From Calonectria ilicicola (Eukaryota; Ascomycota; Sordariomycetes; Hypocreales; Nectriaceae): a stretch of DNA of 64,000 nucleotides. The translations under genes were made by a program, and so were the position numbers. Positions 1-12,800 of the stretch are shown piece by piece. Position 1 is the first letter of the stretch. The number at the start of each line of letters is the position of its first letter. Below the pieces are notes generated by a model. That model did not search any database. It was given only the letters and a program-made list of their open reading frames with translations, and was not told the origin of the DNA. The stretch is from contig CP085829.1 in NCBI GenBank assembly GCA_020809705.1, forward strand, positions 5,394,001-5,458,000. Direction: 5' to 3'.

Positions 1-794
1 ATTGGTCGACGTTCCAGAGAAACACGAATTCCCCAAGGGGTCCGGAAAACGGGGAGCTGGGTCAATTTTGGTTCACGCCAAGCATGCCACCCGGCGATGG
101 AACCAACCACCAGGGGCCAGCTCCGGGGGGCCCTTCCGCCGTCGTGAAATGAGCCCATCAGGGCTAGCCGCAAAGCCTAGAGAGCCTAGAGCCTAGAGTC
201 TGGGCGCGCCATGATAGCATGTTCCCTCTTCCCCTCCTGCTTCTCCTGTTCTTGCTCTTGCTCTTGCTCCTGCTCCTGCTCCTGCTCCTGCTTGCTCACT
301 AATCAATCAATCGCCGTGCTGCATGTCCGCAACTTCATCGCCCGGTTCCCCCATTGCCACCGCAATTGGTTGAGTTGGTCCCGTGCCAGCATCACTCATT
401 CCCCCAGCAGCAAGCACCGCGGCAGGTTGGTTGGTCCCCAGTGCAGCAAGCAGTGAGTAGTGAGTGGTCCCAATTTCCACTGAATGGGGCCCACGCCCAC
501 GCCCCAGCGGTCCGGCTCGATGCGTCCCCCGAACTAGCGGGAACATGCCCCTCCAAAAACCTTCACCAGAAAGGAATCATTCCCGTCGTCAACCGGAGGG
601 CTTGTACATGGCATGGCATAGCATGGCATTAGCACATCTTGCGTGTCGAAAAGTCTGCAACCAACCGCACATTTGTTGGCAATAAGTTATAATACAGGTG
701 GATAAGCCCAGGCCAGGGCGTGTGCATACATATGTGCATCTGAATGTCAAAAGTCAATCCTCCCGCTCCCCACGCAATCTGACTTCTTTCCACC
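1..794. other. Intergenic region at left edge
   Basis: No coding region is supported. It holds a (CTTGCT/CTCCTG)n hexamer tract at 251-296, which produces an artificial Ser/Cys-repeat reading frame. The right part, next to 795, should contain the 3' untranslated region of the minus-strand methyltransferase. Confidence 0.6.
251..296. repeat. CTTGCT/CTCCTG hexanucleotide repeat
   Basis: About seven head-to-tail imperfect hexamers, first CTTGCT then CTCCTG. It is a pyrimidine-only strand apart from G every sixth base. Simple-sequence repeat with no coding role visible. Confidence 0.85.
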
Positions 795-2519
795 TCATAG
801 ATACTCTGGCTTCTGCCCATACACAATATGGCAGGGCATGTACATGAGAATATTGCTGTTCATGTACGCCTTCCTCACATCCACAAGTAGTAATTCCACC
901 TGTTCCGGACTCCACCGCAGTCCTCTAGTCATGGGTCCCAGGGCGATTGCCTGCATCCCGTCCATGAGGATCGTCCTCCAGTAAAGACCCACGGTCTTCA
1001 AAACCTTGTTTTTAGGCCATGTCCCCAGCGGAACATGGAATACTCTCTCCGTGACGTTGACGAATCCAGCGTCTCGCATCTTGTTCGCCAGGTTACCACC
1101 CGCTGCCGCGTGGAAATTTACTCCTAGCGCTGCGAGACCGTCTGTAACGAGTTGCCAGTACTTGGCAATGGGATGCTCAGGCGGGATAGTGCTGTTGCGT
1201 TGCGCACCGTGCGGCTTGTGGTGGATTTCCTGCATCTCGAACCAACCACCCGGCTTTAGATGTCTGCATGCTTTGTGAGCTGAATTCAACACAACATAAC
1301 CCTAGCGTTTCAAGAACTTACTCAATAGATCGGCGAAAAAGTCGGTCCCAGTCTCTAATTCCCATAACTGTGTGGCGAGTGTGAATATAGTCAAAGTGGT
1401 TGCGAGGATACAACCATGGAGACTCGACATCATCCACCATGAATCGCACATTGGGTGGCAACCAGTCAGGCTGGATAGGTGAGAGGTCAATGCCAAGAAT
1501 GTTGGCGCTCGAGAATTGGTCGCCCACTAATTCATGTCAGCATCGTTATTCGGCCTCAAATCAGCCAGTCACCAGAAGCATCTCAATAACTTACTCTCAA
1601 TGGCCCAAATTCCAGTGCCCGTTCCAATGTCAAGAATCTCTTGAGGATGTTCTCCAATAGGAGCAAAATGGAGTTTTTGGTTGCAAAGCAGCTTTATCAT
1701 GGCATGCTTCATGTCTTCGCGTTCTTGCTCCACATCATCGTTGGGGAAGTTGTAAGCGCCCTCTCGAAAACGGTGATAGCGCCGACCATTTTCATACATG
1801 TAATCTCGAATAGATGACTGCATGGATGTACTGCCAGAGCTAACGCTATCACTCTCATAGCCCGCATCTGACGTGCCATCACCAATGGTGCTGACCTCCT
1901 CACTGTCTGCAACAATGGTATCCTCGGCTTCAAAAAGAGCTTCCCTAGACAGTTCATCTTGCTGCGCAGTTGAAAGGTCCGGGAACATGGAGACGCCGTT
2001 GGGATGAGTAAGTGGAGATACGACCATTGACTCCAGTCGCTTGTGTGCAGGTTTCCAATCTGATCCAGGGCTGCGGGTAGGTTGGTCCAGTGCTGAAGGT
2101 GAAGTCTTGTCCGCATGCTGATATGATGAGCTTGCCCCATCCTCCGTCTTTATCGGTGGTAGCGTAACATGTGCTGGCTTGATAAACTGTGTCTCCAATG
2201 ATGAGCTTTCGTTCTGCGACTTCTTTTCTGTGTCTGTGGTCTCCGGGAGCGTAGTTCCCAGGACCGTAGCCATGAAATTCGATGTTGCTGGCATGGCTTT
2301 GGTGATCTTGGGTGTTTCTTTGAGCTGCGTCTCCGGCGTCACCTGTGCGTCGTGGGGGATTTGCGATGAAGAGGCCTCAGGAACGCTCTGGCCATCAGTC
2401 TTCATAGAAGCTGATTGATCGGCTGGCAGACCCTTGACGTCCAGACCACTGCCACTAGCAGGGTGCGATACCGCCTCTACGGTCCTGGAGGCATCGTCGT
2501 CCCGGGGATTGGATTCCAT
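795..2519 (-). CDS. LaeA-like SAM-dependent methyltransferase
   Basis: Predicted 532-aa protein from three exons (2519-1595, 1526-1322, 1263-795) with introns of 68 and 58 nt, both GTAAGT...AG; the joins restore one frame through the SAM fold. Residues 1-260 are Ser/Thr/acidic and disordered. The methyltransferase core follows: motif I DIGTGTGIWAIE (about 297-308) for SAM binding, then a GIDLSP acidic-loop segment, an FDYIHTR segment, and HLKPGGWFEMQE (about 378-389). This arrangement is typical of the fungal TAM/LaeA-like methyltransferase superfamily, whose members range from secondary-metabolism regulators to orphan enzymes. Substrate cannot be read from sequence. No biosynthetic cluster lies beside it, so a true LaeA role is only one possibility. 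The start is the first ATG of a long open frame; no upstream in-frame ATG was seen. Confidence 0.88.
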
Positions 2520-4239
2520 GGTGATGATCGGAGTTAGTGGCGCTGTCTGGACAAGGAATCTGGCGAGAGACGAGTGGCTGGAAGCGCGGCACGGCTGATA
2601 CTGGCAGCCACCACGTCTGTGCGTTTATTGGGCGCACAATTCTCGAATCGCTTCTCCCAGCAGGCGATGCTTCTGAAATGATGCTGTGGGAATGTCGACA
2701 GTTTGATTTGGCCCGAGAGTCGATGGTCGGGTGGGCGCACGGAGCTCTCCGTTCAAAAGCGAGTGTGAAGGCTGTTAGCTGAGTGCGGCTACGTCGTGGA
2801 GGGAATGCCAGGTGATGCAGTCAGTGGCTTTGGCGTGGTTCGAGACCAGGGACCGCGTGCTGAGAGACCTGTGTCTGATGTCGGCAAGACTCGTCACGTC
2901 CCGGACCGGCCAATTCTTGCGGGGGGAGGCGAGAATAAAAACGAAAGGGGCGAGGTCGAGGACACTCGTCAGAGAGACATGCAGAGCGGTCGGGCGCCGA
3001 CGTTGTGCGACATGCGGAAAGAGAAGAGTGTATCAACGGGCATGCGCTGTAGGTAGAGTTAATGGGATCAAGAGTCAAAAGAATGCAGGCTTGGACATGG
3101 GTCGTGGGAGGGGGACAAGGGAGGAAACAGGTGGGGCAGCGTCCATCAGTGCCGGACCACACCAAGTCCAAGTCCAGACTCCCCAGACTCCCCAGACTGC
3201 CACTTCGCCTCAGGTTCAAGACCCCATCACATCTTGATAAACCTTGCTCCGGCTTCTTTATTTTTCCTTTTCTTTTCAACCGCATCGATGCCGTATCGCC
3301 GCTTTCCAGGTCCAGATGGGCCGAGACACAGACGCCATAGCCGATGCTGTTGTGTTTGGCGACGCCATCTCGTGGCCGGAACTAATGCAAAGCAAAATAG
3401 GAGTCGGCTGCCCACTGCCCACTGCCCGCTGGCCCTGCTCACTGGCCCAGATCTAGCCGATGCGATGATTCTCATTGCAGCATTTCAGGGCCGAAACGAA
3501 GGGGGGGCCCCGTCACACGCAAATGATACTCTTTTTTTTCCAAGGGCACTCGTTGCTTTTTCCAGCTACAAGTGATGCCCCAGCAATCGGCTTCGCAATC
3601 GGTATTTGCCGTGTGGCTTGTCTTGCGGATTCGTGCCTAAAACAATGAGATTCAACTTGCTACACGAGATTTTTAGTGAGTTTTTACTTTTTTTTGTCTC
3701 ACTCTTCGTCCAAGTTTGTATCATATGAGCAGTGACGGTTGTCACTGCTCCATCTCTACGAATACTGATCATTACAATATTCTGTTACACCTTAATCAAG
3801 CATGCAAGTGGATGTCGTGACCAAGTAGAGTTTTCGTCGTATCGTCTCTTTTCGCTGCATTGTTTACTCCGTTCCCCTCATTGGTGATCGTAAGGTGGTT
3901 AGCCCTCAGTAATTGCTTCTTTCACACACCCCTTACCAGCATGTGCCATCCTATCACATATGATACCTCAACACCACATCAGCTGCTGCAGTCCCAAGAC
4001 TTGGGAAAGTAAAGGCACCAATTGCCGGTCTCGCAGTGTCCTCTGTTCCCATTCCGAAAAGCCGTCTCAGCAGATATAGGGTAGCAGTGAACACCCTCCA
4101 CACCTAATGGCTGCAACCACCAAATCATCAGATCCACTTTTTCGTAGAGACAAACTCAACCTCACTGCCTGTCCAGTTAATTACTCAGCCCCCATCCATG
4201 ATGCTCATGCAACTTCGTCTCTTTCTATCCTGAACTATC
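2520..4239. other. Intergenic region between divergent methyltransferase genes
   Basis: About 1.7 kb separating two divergently transcribed genes, so both promoters should lie here. Frames in it are short and not protein-like. A small direct repeat of CCCCAGACT/CCAAGTCCA units lies at about 3166-3200. No further elements recognised. Confidence 0.5.
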
Positions 4240-5429
4240 ATGTCTCGCCCCGCAAAATTTACACACTGTGTCGGCAGTCCGGCTTTCAACCCGGATGAAC
4301 TCATACAAGACGTCGACCGACAGAAGCAAGCCCTAGAGCTCCTTGCCAAAAGCGACCTGTACAATGCCAGTCGAGTCATGTTCCAGCTGCCCGAGCGGGA
4401 CCTGTTTACCTATCATGCCATAGCAAGTGTCAAATTGGCAGAAGTGCAATCCGTTATCGGCTTAGGTGGAGCGAATGGACTGCATGGCTGGTACCGCAAC
4501 GAAGACCGTTCATTTGTGAGAGCTCAGTTCCGTTCGAGCGCTTCCCGTGCATAGGCTGAACGTTGCCACAGAAAGATCCGCCTCCCCAGGCAGACATAGA
4601 AGCATACGTTTCTGTTTTCAACCCGTCCACAGTGACGGCCTCAGCTCTGAAGAACTTGGGCACCAATGCCAAGAAGGCGTCGATTCGAAGTGAGGTAGCA
4701 GGTAGACTAACAGACAAGCGATACCTGCACCCAGGATTGACGGGAAAGCTCACCATCCCCAGATGCAAGAAGCCGCCCAGCACGAATCCCTACTACGACT
4801 TTTGGGCGTGGTCCTGTCGGGAGCTTGAATGGTGCGGCCCTTGTCTCTCATCAGATCGTGTTGCCACCAGTCATCACATTCTACCCATCTTTATGCATCA
4901 TTTTGGTTGCGCCACACCGTCTCACGAGAGCCTGGAGATTCTCAAGATACTTGCGGATGGACGCGCCATAGCCGACATTGGATCAGGCAACGGCTATTGG
5001 TCCTTCATGCTCCGTCAATATGGCCTCACTGCTCACCCGATCGACAATATGCAGAGTGAGTGGAGAGTGAACTGGGTAAGTGACACAGCTATTTCAGATG
5101 GTGTAGCATGGCTACGCAAGAATGACGGGGGCAAAGACATGGTGCTCCTCTTGGTGTATCCCATTGTGGGCGGTGCGATAGCAGGAGGAACTGAGGGTGA
5201 GTTCACACGCAAGCTGGTGGAGGCCTTCCAAGGTGACACAATTGCGGTTGTGGGCACTCAAAACGGAAACGGATACACGGGATTCAAGAGCGTCACCATG
5301 GACCAATTCATGGAAAGAGAGCACAAGGAGTGGACCAAAGTAGTGCAGATTCCGCTGCCTAGCTTTGCGAGCAAGGATGAGGCTTTGTACATATTCCAAC
5401 GAGGAGATCGGGTGCCTGCGAGTGAATAG
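4240..5429 (+). CDS. Methyltransferase-like hypothetical protein
   Basis: Predicted 377-aa protein from exons 4240-4515 and 4572-5429. The 56-nt intron starts GTGAGA, has a CTGAAC branch-like motif and ends CACAG; splicing is phase 0 and removes the stop at 4552. A glycine-rich segment ADIGSGNGYWSF (about residues 226-237) resembles SAM-binding motif I. Later segments include DMVLLLVYPIVGGAIAGG and a C-terminal VVQIPLPSFASKDEALYIF. The rest matches no family I can name. It looks like a Rossmann-type methyltransferase-fold protein of the kind conserved as hypothetical proteins in filamentous ascomycetes. The classical post-motif acidic residue is not obvious, so catalytic activity is uncertain. 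It is divergent from the LaeA-like gene. Confidence 0.8.
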
Positions 5430-6895
5430 ACGTTGAAAATAGGTAAGGTTGAAGTACAGCCGAAATTACGACCCTGCCCAACGTTGCCAAACTCTCAAAC
5501 AAAGAGATATGGTTTCTAACGCGGACACGGACCCCATTGATACCCGTTGAACTCTATTGGCGATACGGGTTCTAGCAATGGCATGAAGATCTTTGCCCTT
5601 GCTTGACGATCAGGCTTTGTAGGAGCCCAACCAATCTAATCGGGTCCAAGCGTCGAGGAGGGGAAATGGCTCTCCATCCAAAAAACGGCCCGTCCAGCCT
5701 TGTTGAGGTGTCGACATACATACATTGATACCCTTATGGGTACTTTAGCCGATATGCATCCATCTCTTTTTTCCATGCCATGAATGGAATCCCACACTGG
5801 CGGGCAAGGGCGCCCTATTCGACCCAATTGGGACTGTATTGAGATCGTATTGGGAGGAGCCATCACCGGACTTTTTTTTTGTGGCTCTGCATCAGCTCTG
5901 TTGCATCCCAACTGCATGTCGACCATTGCCGTTGGCTGGGGCTGGAGGCTCACCACCAACAGCGTCAGCCACGGGTTGCTGATTGGTTGTGGCGAGGACT
6001 TCTGGCTTATGGAATGGATGTGTCTCGTGGTGGCTGTTTGACTCACGTCAATATTGCCTTCTGTGTTGAATTTTTAGCCCCCACCGCGAGTTTCCATAGT
6101 GCCATGGTGCGAATGGAGCCTTGGACAAGGGTTAATTCCTTACATACTTCCCCAACATCCTTGGTAACCCGTCATGCCATCGGGCTCGAACCCGGCCCTC
6201 CCCTGCCTGTCAGCACCGGAGATTGGCCTTGGAACGTAGTTTACCTGTATGTACATAGGCAATGCGTAGCGTGGAACACCCAGCCACACAGCAGGTGAAC
6301 CTTTGGCGCACGGGGTGGCCCGACTTCTGGAGACGTTCGGAACACGCGCTGCATGCGCTATTGGCTTGCCCTGCGGGAGCGTAGGCAATAGTGGGGAGCT
6401 GCCATGGACGCCTGGACTGGCTGCGCCATCGCCCCGCGGGCCGCCCTATGAGAACCAGGTTGCGCTGGATGGGCCTTGGAATTGGGTGGATTTGGGGAAG
6501 CTTGAGCATCTGGAGAGGGTAAAGTCAACTGCAAGTCAGGTTTCAGCCCCCGTTAAACGCCCAGGATGGCGCCTAGACAGAGTCCTGGGCCGACTGACAA
6601 GTGCGGAATGGTCTCGGTGTATTACGACGGGAGGTGACGGAGCTCGCAGTCATGCCGGGAGCTGGCCTGTTAACTACTTGTCCTCGTCCTCGTCACCCTC
6701 TTTCCCATCTAATTCCTCTTAAATACTAGCTGCGTTGTGGTGATTGCCATTGTCTCTGGCGGGAATTCCCTTCGTTCGCCCCAGCCTCCCCCGCAAGAGG
6801 GCGCCGCCCAGTGAACCCCCCCCACCTGCCCACATCGCCGTTCAGCTCCTCCAAGCGCACTTGGTTTTCGCCAAAACACAACCACAACCGTCGCA
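5430..6895. other. Intergenic region upstream of annexin gene
   Basis: No gene supported. Contains the 3' region of the methyltransferase-like gene and, from about 6660, the C-rich probable promoter and leader of the annexin gene. A (T)9 run lies near 5870. A tRNA-like T-arm at about 6180 was examined and rejected. Confidence 0.5.
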
Positions 6896-9577
6896 ATGTC
6901 GTCGCACTACCCCGACGATGCCCACCGGAAGGGTCACTCTCGGTCGCGATCGCACGACGACCGCCGAGCCGGCGACGGTCGCGCCCCAGACCCTATTGCG
7001 CAGTATGCCGAGCAGCCCAGCTTCATCTACCCAGACGATGACCTCGAGGACCGCTATAGGGGACGCCCAGAAGCCCAGGCCAGCGGCGCTCTCCCCTACC
7101 CGGAGGGGGGCGGTATGCATTTCCCCGGCGATCAAAATCTCTACGGCTATGATTCCCAACGTGACTACACGCCACCTCTCCATACGCCGCCACCCGCTGA
7201 GTCTTCGTATCGAGGCTCTCATGACAGGCTGAACTCTGGTAGTGGGCTGCTTCCTGGTGCCTTTCCAGACGAGGAACCCCGCGGCAAGAACAAGGATGAA
7301 GAGCCCCGCACCCGACCTTCTGATGCTCGCCCCGAGGACAAGGGGAAGGAGAAGGAGGACAAGCTCAAGTACCTCCCACAAAAGTATATTCGCAAATTCA
7401 TGGCCGATGAAAGCGACAAAGACCCAAAGGAGCGCAAATCTAGCAAGGAAAAGGATGAAGATGATTTGGCATATGGCAAGCCATCCATGCCGAAGCGACC
7501 ACCGAAGCCGACAGATGATTTAGCATACGGAAAGGCTGTTGGCCTCCCAGTGGCGACTTCTAGTCAGACATCATCAAGCCAGACGCCAACGCCAGCCACT
7601 CATGGAGGTCACCCCCCCGAAGAAAAGCAAGGCGCGAAGCGTGACGAGAAATACGACGATAGGAGATATTACGAGGGATACGGTGACCGAAATTACGACA
7701 GACCCGACGAGAGATACTATGACGACAGGTATGACGATGAGAGGAGGGATGAACGGCGTGATGAGAGGAAGGCCAGAAGAATAGAAGAGAAGCGTGCTTC
7801 CAAATATGCGGATCATGACGAAATCCCAGACCAACGATATCCAGGAGGCGAATATGACCCTCGCCGTTACGAGGAAAGAGACGACCGAAACCCCTACGGT
7901 TCAGATGAACGCGCTCCTCGCAAGCGGGGTGACTCCATCCGTGATGATGCCTACCGCCCTTCTGCCAATGTTTTGACAGTTGATCCCGGCGACCGTGAAA
8001 GAGAGAGATCTCGGGATCGCCGCCAGCACAGAGAAAGGTCCAGCTCAGATCTTCTCACTGTGGACGGTGGTCGGCACAAGCGGGACAAATCCAAGTCAAG
8101 GGACAAGTCCAAGGACAGGTCCAGAGACAAGTCTAGAGAGAGATCTCGGGACCGCCGCAGGGACAAGTCTCCTTCTCACAACACCCTCACCGTCGAGTCA
8201 TCATCGCGCCGGGACAGGTCACGGTCAAGGGATGGACGAGGATCCTCTTCGTTGACTGTCGCTACTGGAACTATGGCGGGTATGTCCTTGGCTTCTGTAC
8301 CTGCTTCCCCTCTTCTTGAATCCTATCGTGGTACCTATCAAGATTGTTCGCCAATGCCTTCCCCTCTCCTAATCCCAACAAGCCACCCAGACGACCCGAG
8401 AGGCTTTGAACCCCTCTCGCCAACGAGCTCTGACCTAGATAGCGACGGCAAGAAGCGTCGGCGGGCACGGTTCCATGACCCCGAGGATATTACCACTCAG
8501 ATTGCCCACGCCCTCAAGGGTAACAAACATCCCGACACGGCCCCTCTCATTGAGATTCTCCCTGGTCTCACCCATGAACAAGTGATGGAGCTGCGTGTTG
8601 AGTATAAGCGAATTGTCAAGACAGGCTCAGACCGCAAAGGTGTTAATGTTGCCAAACATATTCGCGCTCGTCTTAAGGACGAAAACCCCCTTCTCATGAA
8701 GGCTTGCTACTCTGTTGCCCTCGGTATGTGGGAGAGCGAAGCCTACTGGGCCAACTTCTGGTATCAAGGCGACAAGACTCGCCGAGAGCTCCTTATTGAG
8801 TCGCTTATGGGTCGGACCAATTCAGAGATTCACGCAATCAAGGAGGCCTTCTCGGATAAGAAGTACGACAACAGCCTCACTAAGTGCATGAAAACAGAGC
8901 TGAAGGAGGACAAGTTTAAGAAGGCTGTCCTCATGGTTCTGGATGAGTGCCGGATGGAAGAGTATGACGCATATGGGCACCGCGTACCTATCGACTATAA
9001 CTTGGTTGATCACGATGTGAGCGAGCTACGACGCGCTCTCAGGTCTGAAAAGGGCGGCGAGACGGCTATGATCACCATTGTTGTCCAGCGTAGCGACGGG
9101 CACCTGCGAGCAATTCTTCAGGAATACGAGCGCAACTACGGTACCAACTTCGCTCGTGATGCTCTCAAGAAGAGTGGAAACCTCGTCGTAAGTCTTGCAC
9201 AATTCTTTACCAACTTTTTCCGTACCATTCCGCTAACATATCTCTCTCTTTAGGGCGAACTCCTCGCACACATTCTCAACGGCGTCATCAACCGCCCCGT
9301 TCGCGACGCCCTCCTCTTGCACCACGCCATCACGGCTTCTCGCAAAGACGGTCTGCGGCGTGAATTGCTCATCTCGCGTCTTGTCCGCTATCACTGGGAT
9401 CCGCAGCACATGCGTTCCGTTAAGCAGGCCTACCGTGACCGCTACGGCAAGGGCCTCTCGGATGCCGTCCGTGAATCTACGAGTGGTGAATGGGGCCAGT
9501 TCTGCCTCGAACTCTGTATCGCCCGCACGCCCGATGAGATAAGGAGATTTGAAAAAGTTTCCGTGACCGGTTATTAG
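6896..9577 (+). CDS. Fungal annexin with long disordered N-terminus
   Basis: Predicted 871-aa protein from exons 6896-9187 and 9254-9577; the 66-nt phase-0 intron (GTAAGT...TTTAG) lies inside the last annexin repeats. Residues 1 to about 520 are low-complexity and hydrophilic: RS/RD/DK dipeptides, two DDLAYGK units (189 and 207), and four spaced LTV motifs (360, 387, 431, 453). The C-terminal about 340 residues form a helical annexin core: IAHALKGN, ITIVVQRSDGHLRAI and LLHHAITA are repeat signatures. Annexins bind acidic membranes in a Ca2+-dependent way; fungal C4-type members carry such N-terminal extensions and often lack canonical Ca2+ loops, and no clear GxGT loop is seen here. Localisation is probably cytosol/membrane surface. 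It converges with Rqc2, with 275 bp between stop codons. Confidence 0.88.
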
Positions 9578-9852
9578 TCAAGTTTTGAGGGGGTGACTCG
9601 CTGATTTGATGCTTATTTCTGGTTGGTATTGAGGTGGCATTTCTGAGATTGTAATAGCGTAAGGATACCTCGTGATTTTTATCTACGCCTTGTTAGGAAA
9701 CGAAGTTACGGCCTTTTGCTCTTGTTTCTTTATTCATTTTTCAAGAAAACTTTTGGGAGCATCTAGATGGGATCCATAAGCTTAGCCTCATATAGATACC
9801 TCTCTCTCTACTGAAGCCTACTCTCGAACAATCAAGTCTATTCTCGTGATGC

Positions 9853-12800
9853 TCATTTCTTGGACCCTTTGCCACCTTTTCCACCCTTCCCCTGGCCTTT
9901 GGAGCCGCCGCCTCCACCACCACTCTTCTTGCCGCCGCCGCCGCTATTGCCGGTGTTGCCACCAGTTCCGCCCGCGATCATGACCCTGACCTTGCCAACG
10001 GGTACACAGTTGTAGGTTTCTTCGGGCTTGAGCGTCTTGAGGAGCTCGACCTCGCGGGGCCACATGCGCTCCGAGTCCCTAGCAGTCTCGTCAACGACGT
10101 TCTTGCGGCTGCTGGCGCCCTTCCAACGTTCCAGAATCTCCTTGACGGCTTTTCCCTTCTTGGTGGCGCCAGGTTGCATCTTGGCTTTGTACTTGAAGCG
10201 GCCCAGTGCGTTCCAGGGAGCACACACAGGGATTATTTCGAGAATTTCATCACCAGGGAGGGGGGTGCCAACGAGGGAATCGAGCACGTTGAGTTGCTCG
10301 GCCTCTTCAGGCTCGAGCATGTCGAGGCCTTCATCCATCATGGCGCGGCGCACTTCTTCGTGCTCAGCTGTTTCTTTCTGCTGACGTTGGTGCTGTGCCC
10401 GACGGCGCTCCTTCGCTGCCGCGGCTTCTGCTTCACGCTCCACCTTGGCTTTGGCTTCAGCCTCTGCCCTCTGATGGCCAGCTGACGCACCAATGAGCGC
10501 CTTGGCAGCTACACGGTCTTCGTCATCTTGGAATTTATACTTAGCAGCAATCTTTTTTGCTTTGCCGCGTCGACCACGCTTGGGTTGGCCTTGCTTTCCT
10601 AATGTTGGTGTTGCAGACCCTGATGTTGGGTCGGATACCTTGCTCTGTGCTTCAGTAGTGACTGACATTGCGGGCTCCAAGTCATTTTCATCTGAATCTC
10701 CTTCCTCCTCTTCTTCTTGGTGTTCGTCTTTTTCATCTGCCTGCTCGGGTTCATTCTCATCGGTCACATCTTTGGGTGTCTCTTCAGACGCCTCCTCTTG
10801 CTCAGGTTCGTTCTTGATATCAAGTCCAGATACACCTTGTTCGATCTCCTTCTCGCCAACATCGTCACCTTCGGTTCCAAATCCCTGGAGTGGGTTTGTT
10901 CGAGGTTCCCCATCGCCTTTTCCGCTTTCTGACTCGGTATCAGATGCCTCATTAATTTCGGCTTCACCAGGTTCTTCCAACCCAGTCAGATCTTCTTGTT
11001 CCTTCTCAGGCAATGATTCAGACTGGACAGCTTCGTTGCCAGCAGTGAAGTCGCCATCGTATAACCGGTGTTTAGCATGCTTGTTTCTGCTCTCTTCACT
11101 TATCTTGAACATCACACCCAATCCAAGTAAAAGCTGGGCAGGAGGAAGAAAGTTTTTCTTTCCCTTTACATTGAAACTTCCGGGCGGCAAGAAATCTCCT
11201 GTCGGTGTTGACTTCGAAACTTGATCAGCATTAACCCACCAAGCCGACATTCCAGCCTTTGAGTCCCAGGCCTCTGATGAGCACACAGCAAGAGACCCGG
11301 CCTGCGAAAGGGTTGCGGGCGGGATCGGTGCATCTGGCGTCTTAGGATTGTTCTTAATGACAACACTGGATGCCCCGTGTAGGTCAGCATGACAGTACAC
11401 GTCTCCCTTTCGCAAGTACTTTTTGTAAACCATCTCGTTTTGCTGCGCATCCTTGCCACCAATAACCAGATATCCATCAGATGATATGAACCAGATGAAT
11501 TTTTCGAACCACAGAGGTTTACGAATCGGCTGGAGAAGAGCTTTCTCTTGCTTCAATCCTTTTTTGAGGTCCTCGGAAATCTTTTGCTCTGTATTCTTCA
11601 GGGCTCTAGTGGCCTGTTGCTGGGTCTTTTCTTCCTTAACGGCTGCAGTCCTCCGTTGGTCATAGTACTCTCGAGCATTGCCCCAAGGAGTCAAAGCAAG
11701 GTTGATGTCGACCGTTAAATTCTTTCCCGTCCCTTTCGCCTTCGCAGGTGCCGATTCCTCATCGCTCTCTGAGGCACTTTCATCCGTCTCATAAGGATCT
11801 TCTTCTTCTTCTTCAAACTCTTCCTCGGCAATCTCGAGTGTAATAACATTGTCGACGAGGTTCAGAGGAAGCTTGATCACTTTTGCAACAGGATTGTGTC
11901 GCTTCTTCTCACGCTCAATTAATTTACCAATATCTACCCAGTCCATACCTTGACTAAGCAGGCCACTGACAGCATCCATGGCTTCTTGGACACGCTCGAC
12001 ATTGGCCTCGATTGCGGCAGCTTTACGAAGGTTCAAAGACTGTACTTCTTGTAAACCTTCTATCCTCTTAGATTGCTCGAGCCTGGCCACTTCCAGCTTG
12101 CGCTTTGCAGTCGCTTCGCGCTCATTCAATCTCGCCTCTAGCTTTTGCCCCTCAATAGAAGAAAAGAATTCGTCGACTGTCTCATTGTAGTTCTTGAATT
12201 CCAAAATTTCAATCGCGGGGTCCTTCTTTAATTTGTAGGGAACGAAAGGGTGAAAGTCTTCGTAAAGTAGGCCTTGGCGTTTGGATTGTATATCGTCTTG
12301 CTCCGCCGTTTCGGTTGCAGGTTTATTGCGCTTGGCAAAAATATAGCCCGGGCAGTTGGCTGAGCCTATAATATCTTCGACAGTTTTGCGTGCTTCCGAA
12401 AGAGAGTTAACTAAATCATCTAGAAGCGCTTCGCTAGCCAGGACCTCCTCTGGCTTCTTGGTAGTGTCGAAGTCATTCTTTTGTAGAGCATGGTCAACAA
12501 GGATGGGCGGTAGCTCGGTGATGGATACAGCCAAGGCTTTTCTCAAATCGCCGCCAACCTTTCCTTTGGTTTTCTTTGACGACGCGGCCGCGGTTGCAGC
12601 CTTGTCGACAGCAGCTTTTAGCGCGTCATGCACTCTTTCTTTCGTCAAGGGCGGTATTCCAGAGAAGTTCTGTCGATTCTCCAGCGAGTACTGAAGGCCC
12701 ACTCTTTGTGGCTCTTGGCCCTCGCCTTCTGGGACAATTCGTGAGAGTGTAAGGATTTTGAGGTCGGCATCAGTCAGGATTATGTTACCACTCTGCATTT

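Noticed and set aside
211..456. Cys/Ser repeat small protein
   Set aside because: Product of the hexanucleotide microsatellite; no supporting features.
6170..6205. tRNA-like T-arm (GGGTTCGAGCCCG on the minus strand)
   Set aside because: The T-stem does not pair over five bases and no D-arm, anticodon arm or acceptor stem can be placed around it.
10493..11224. 243-codon plus-strand frame opposite RQC2
   Set aside because: Ser-rich antisense shadow of the acidic/Glu-rich linker of Rqc2.
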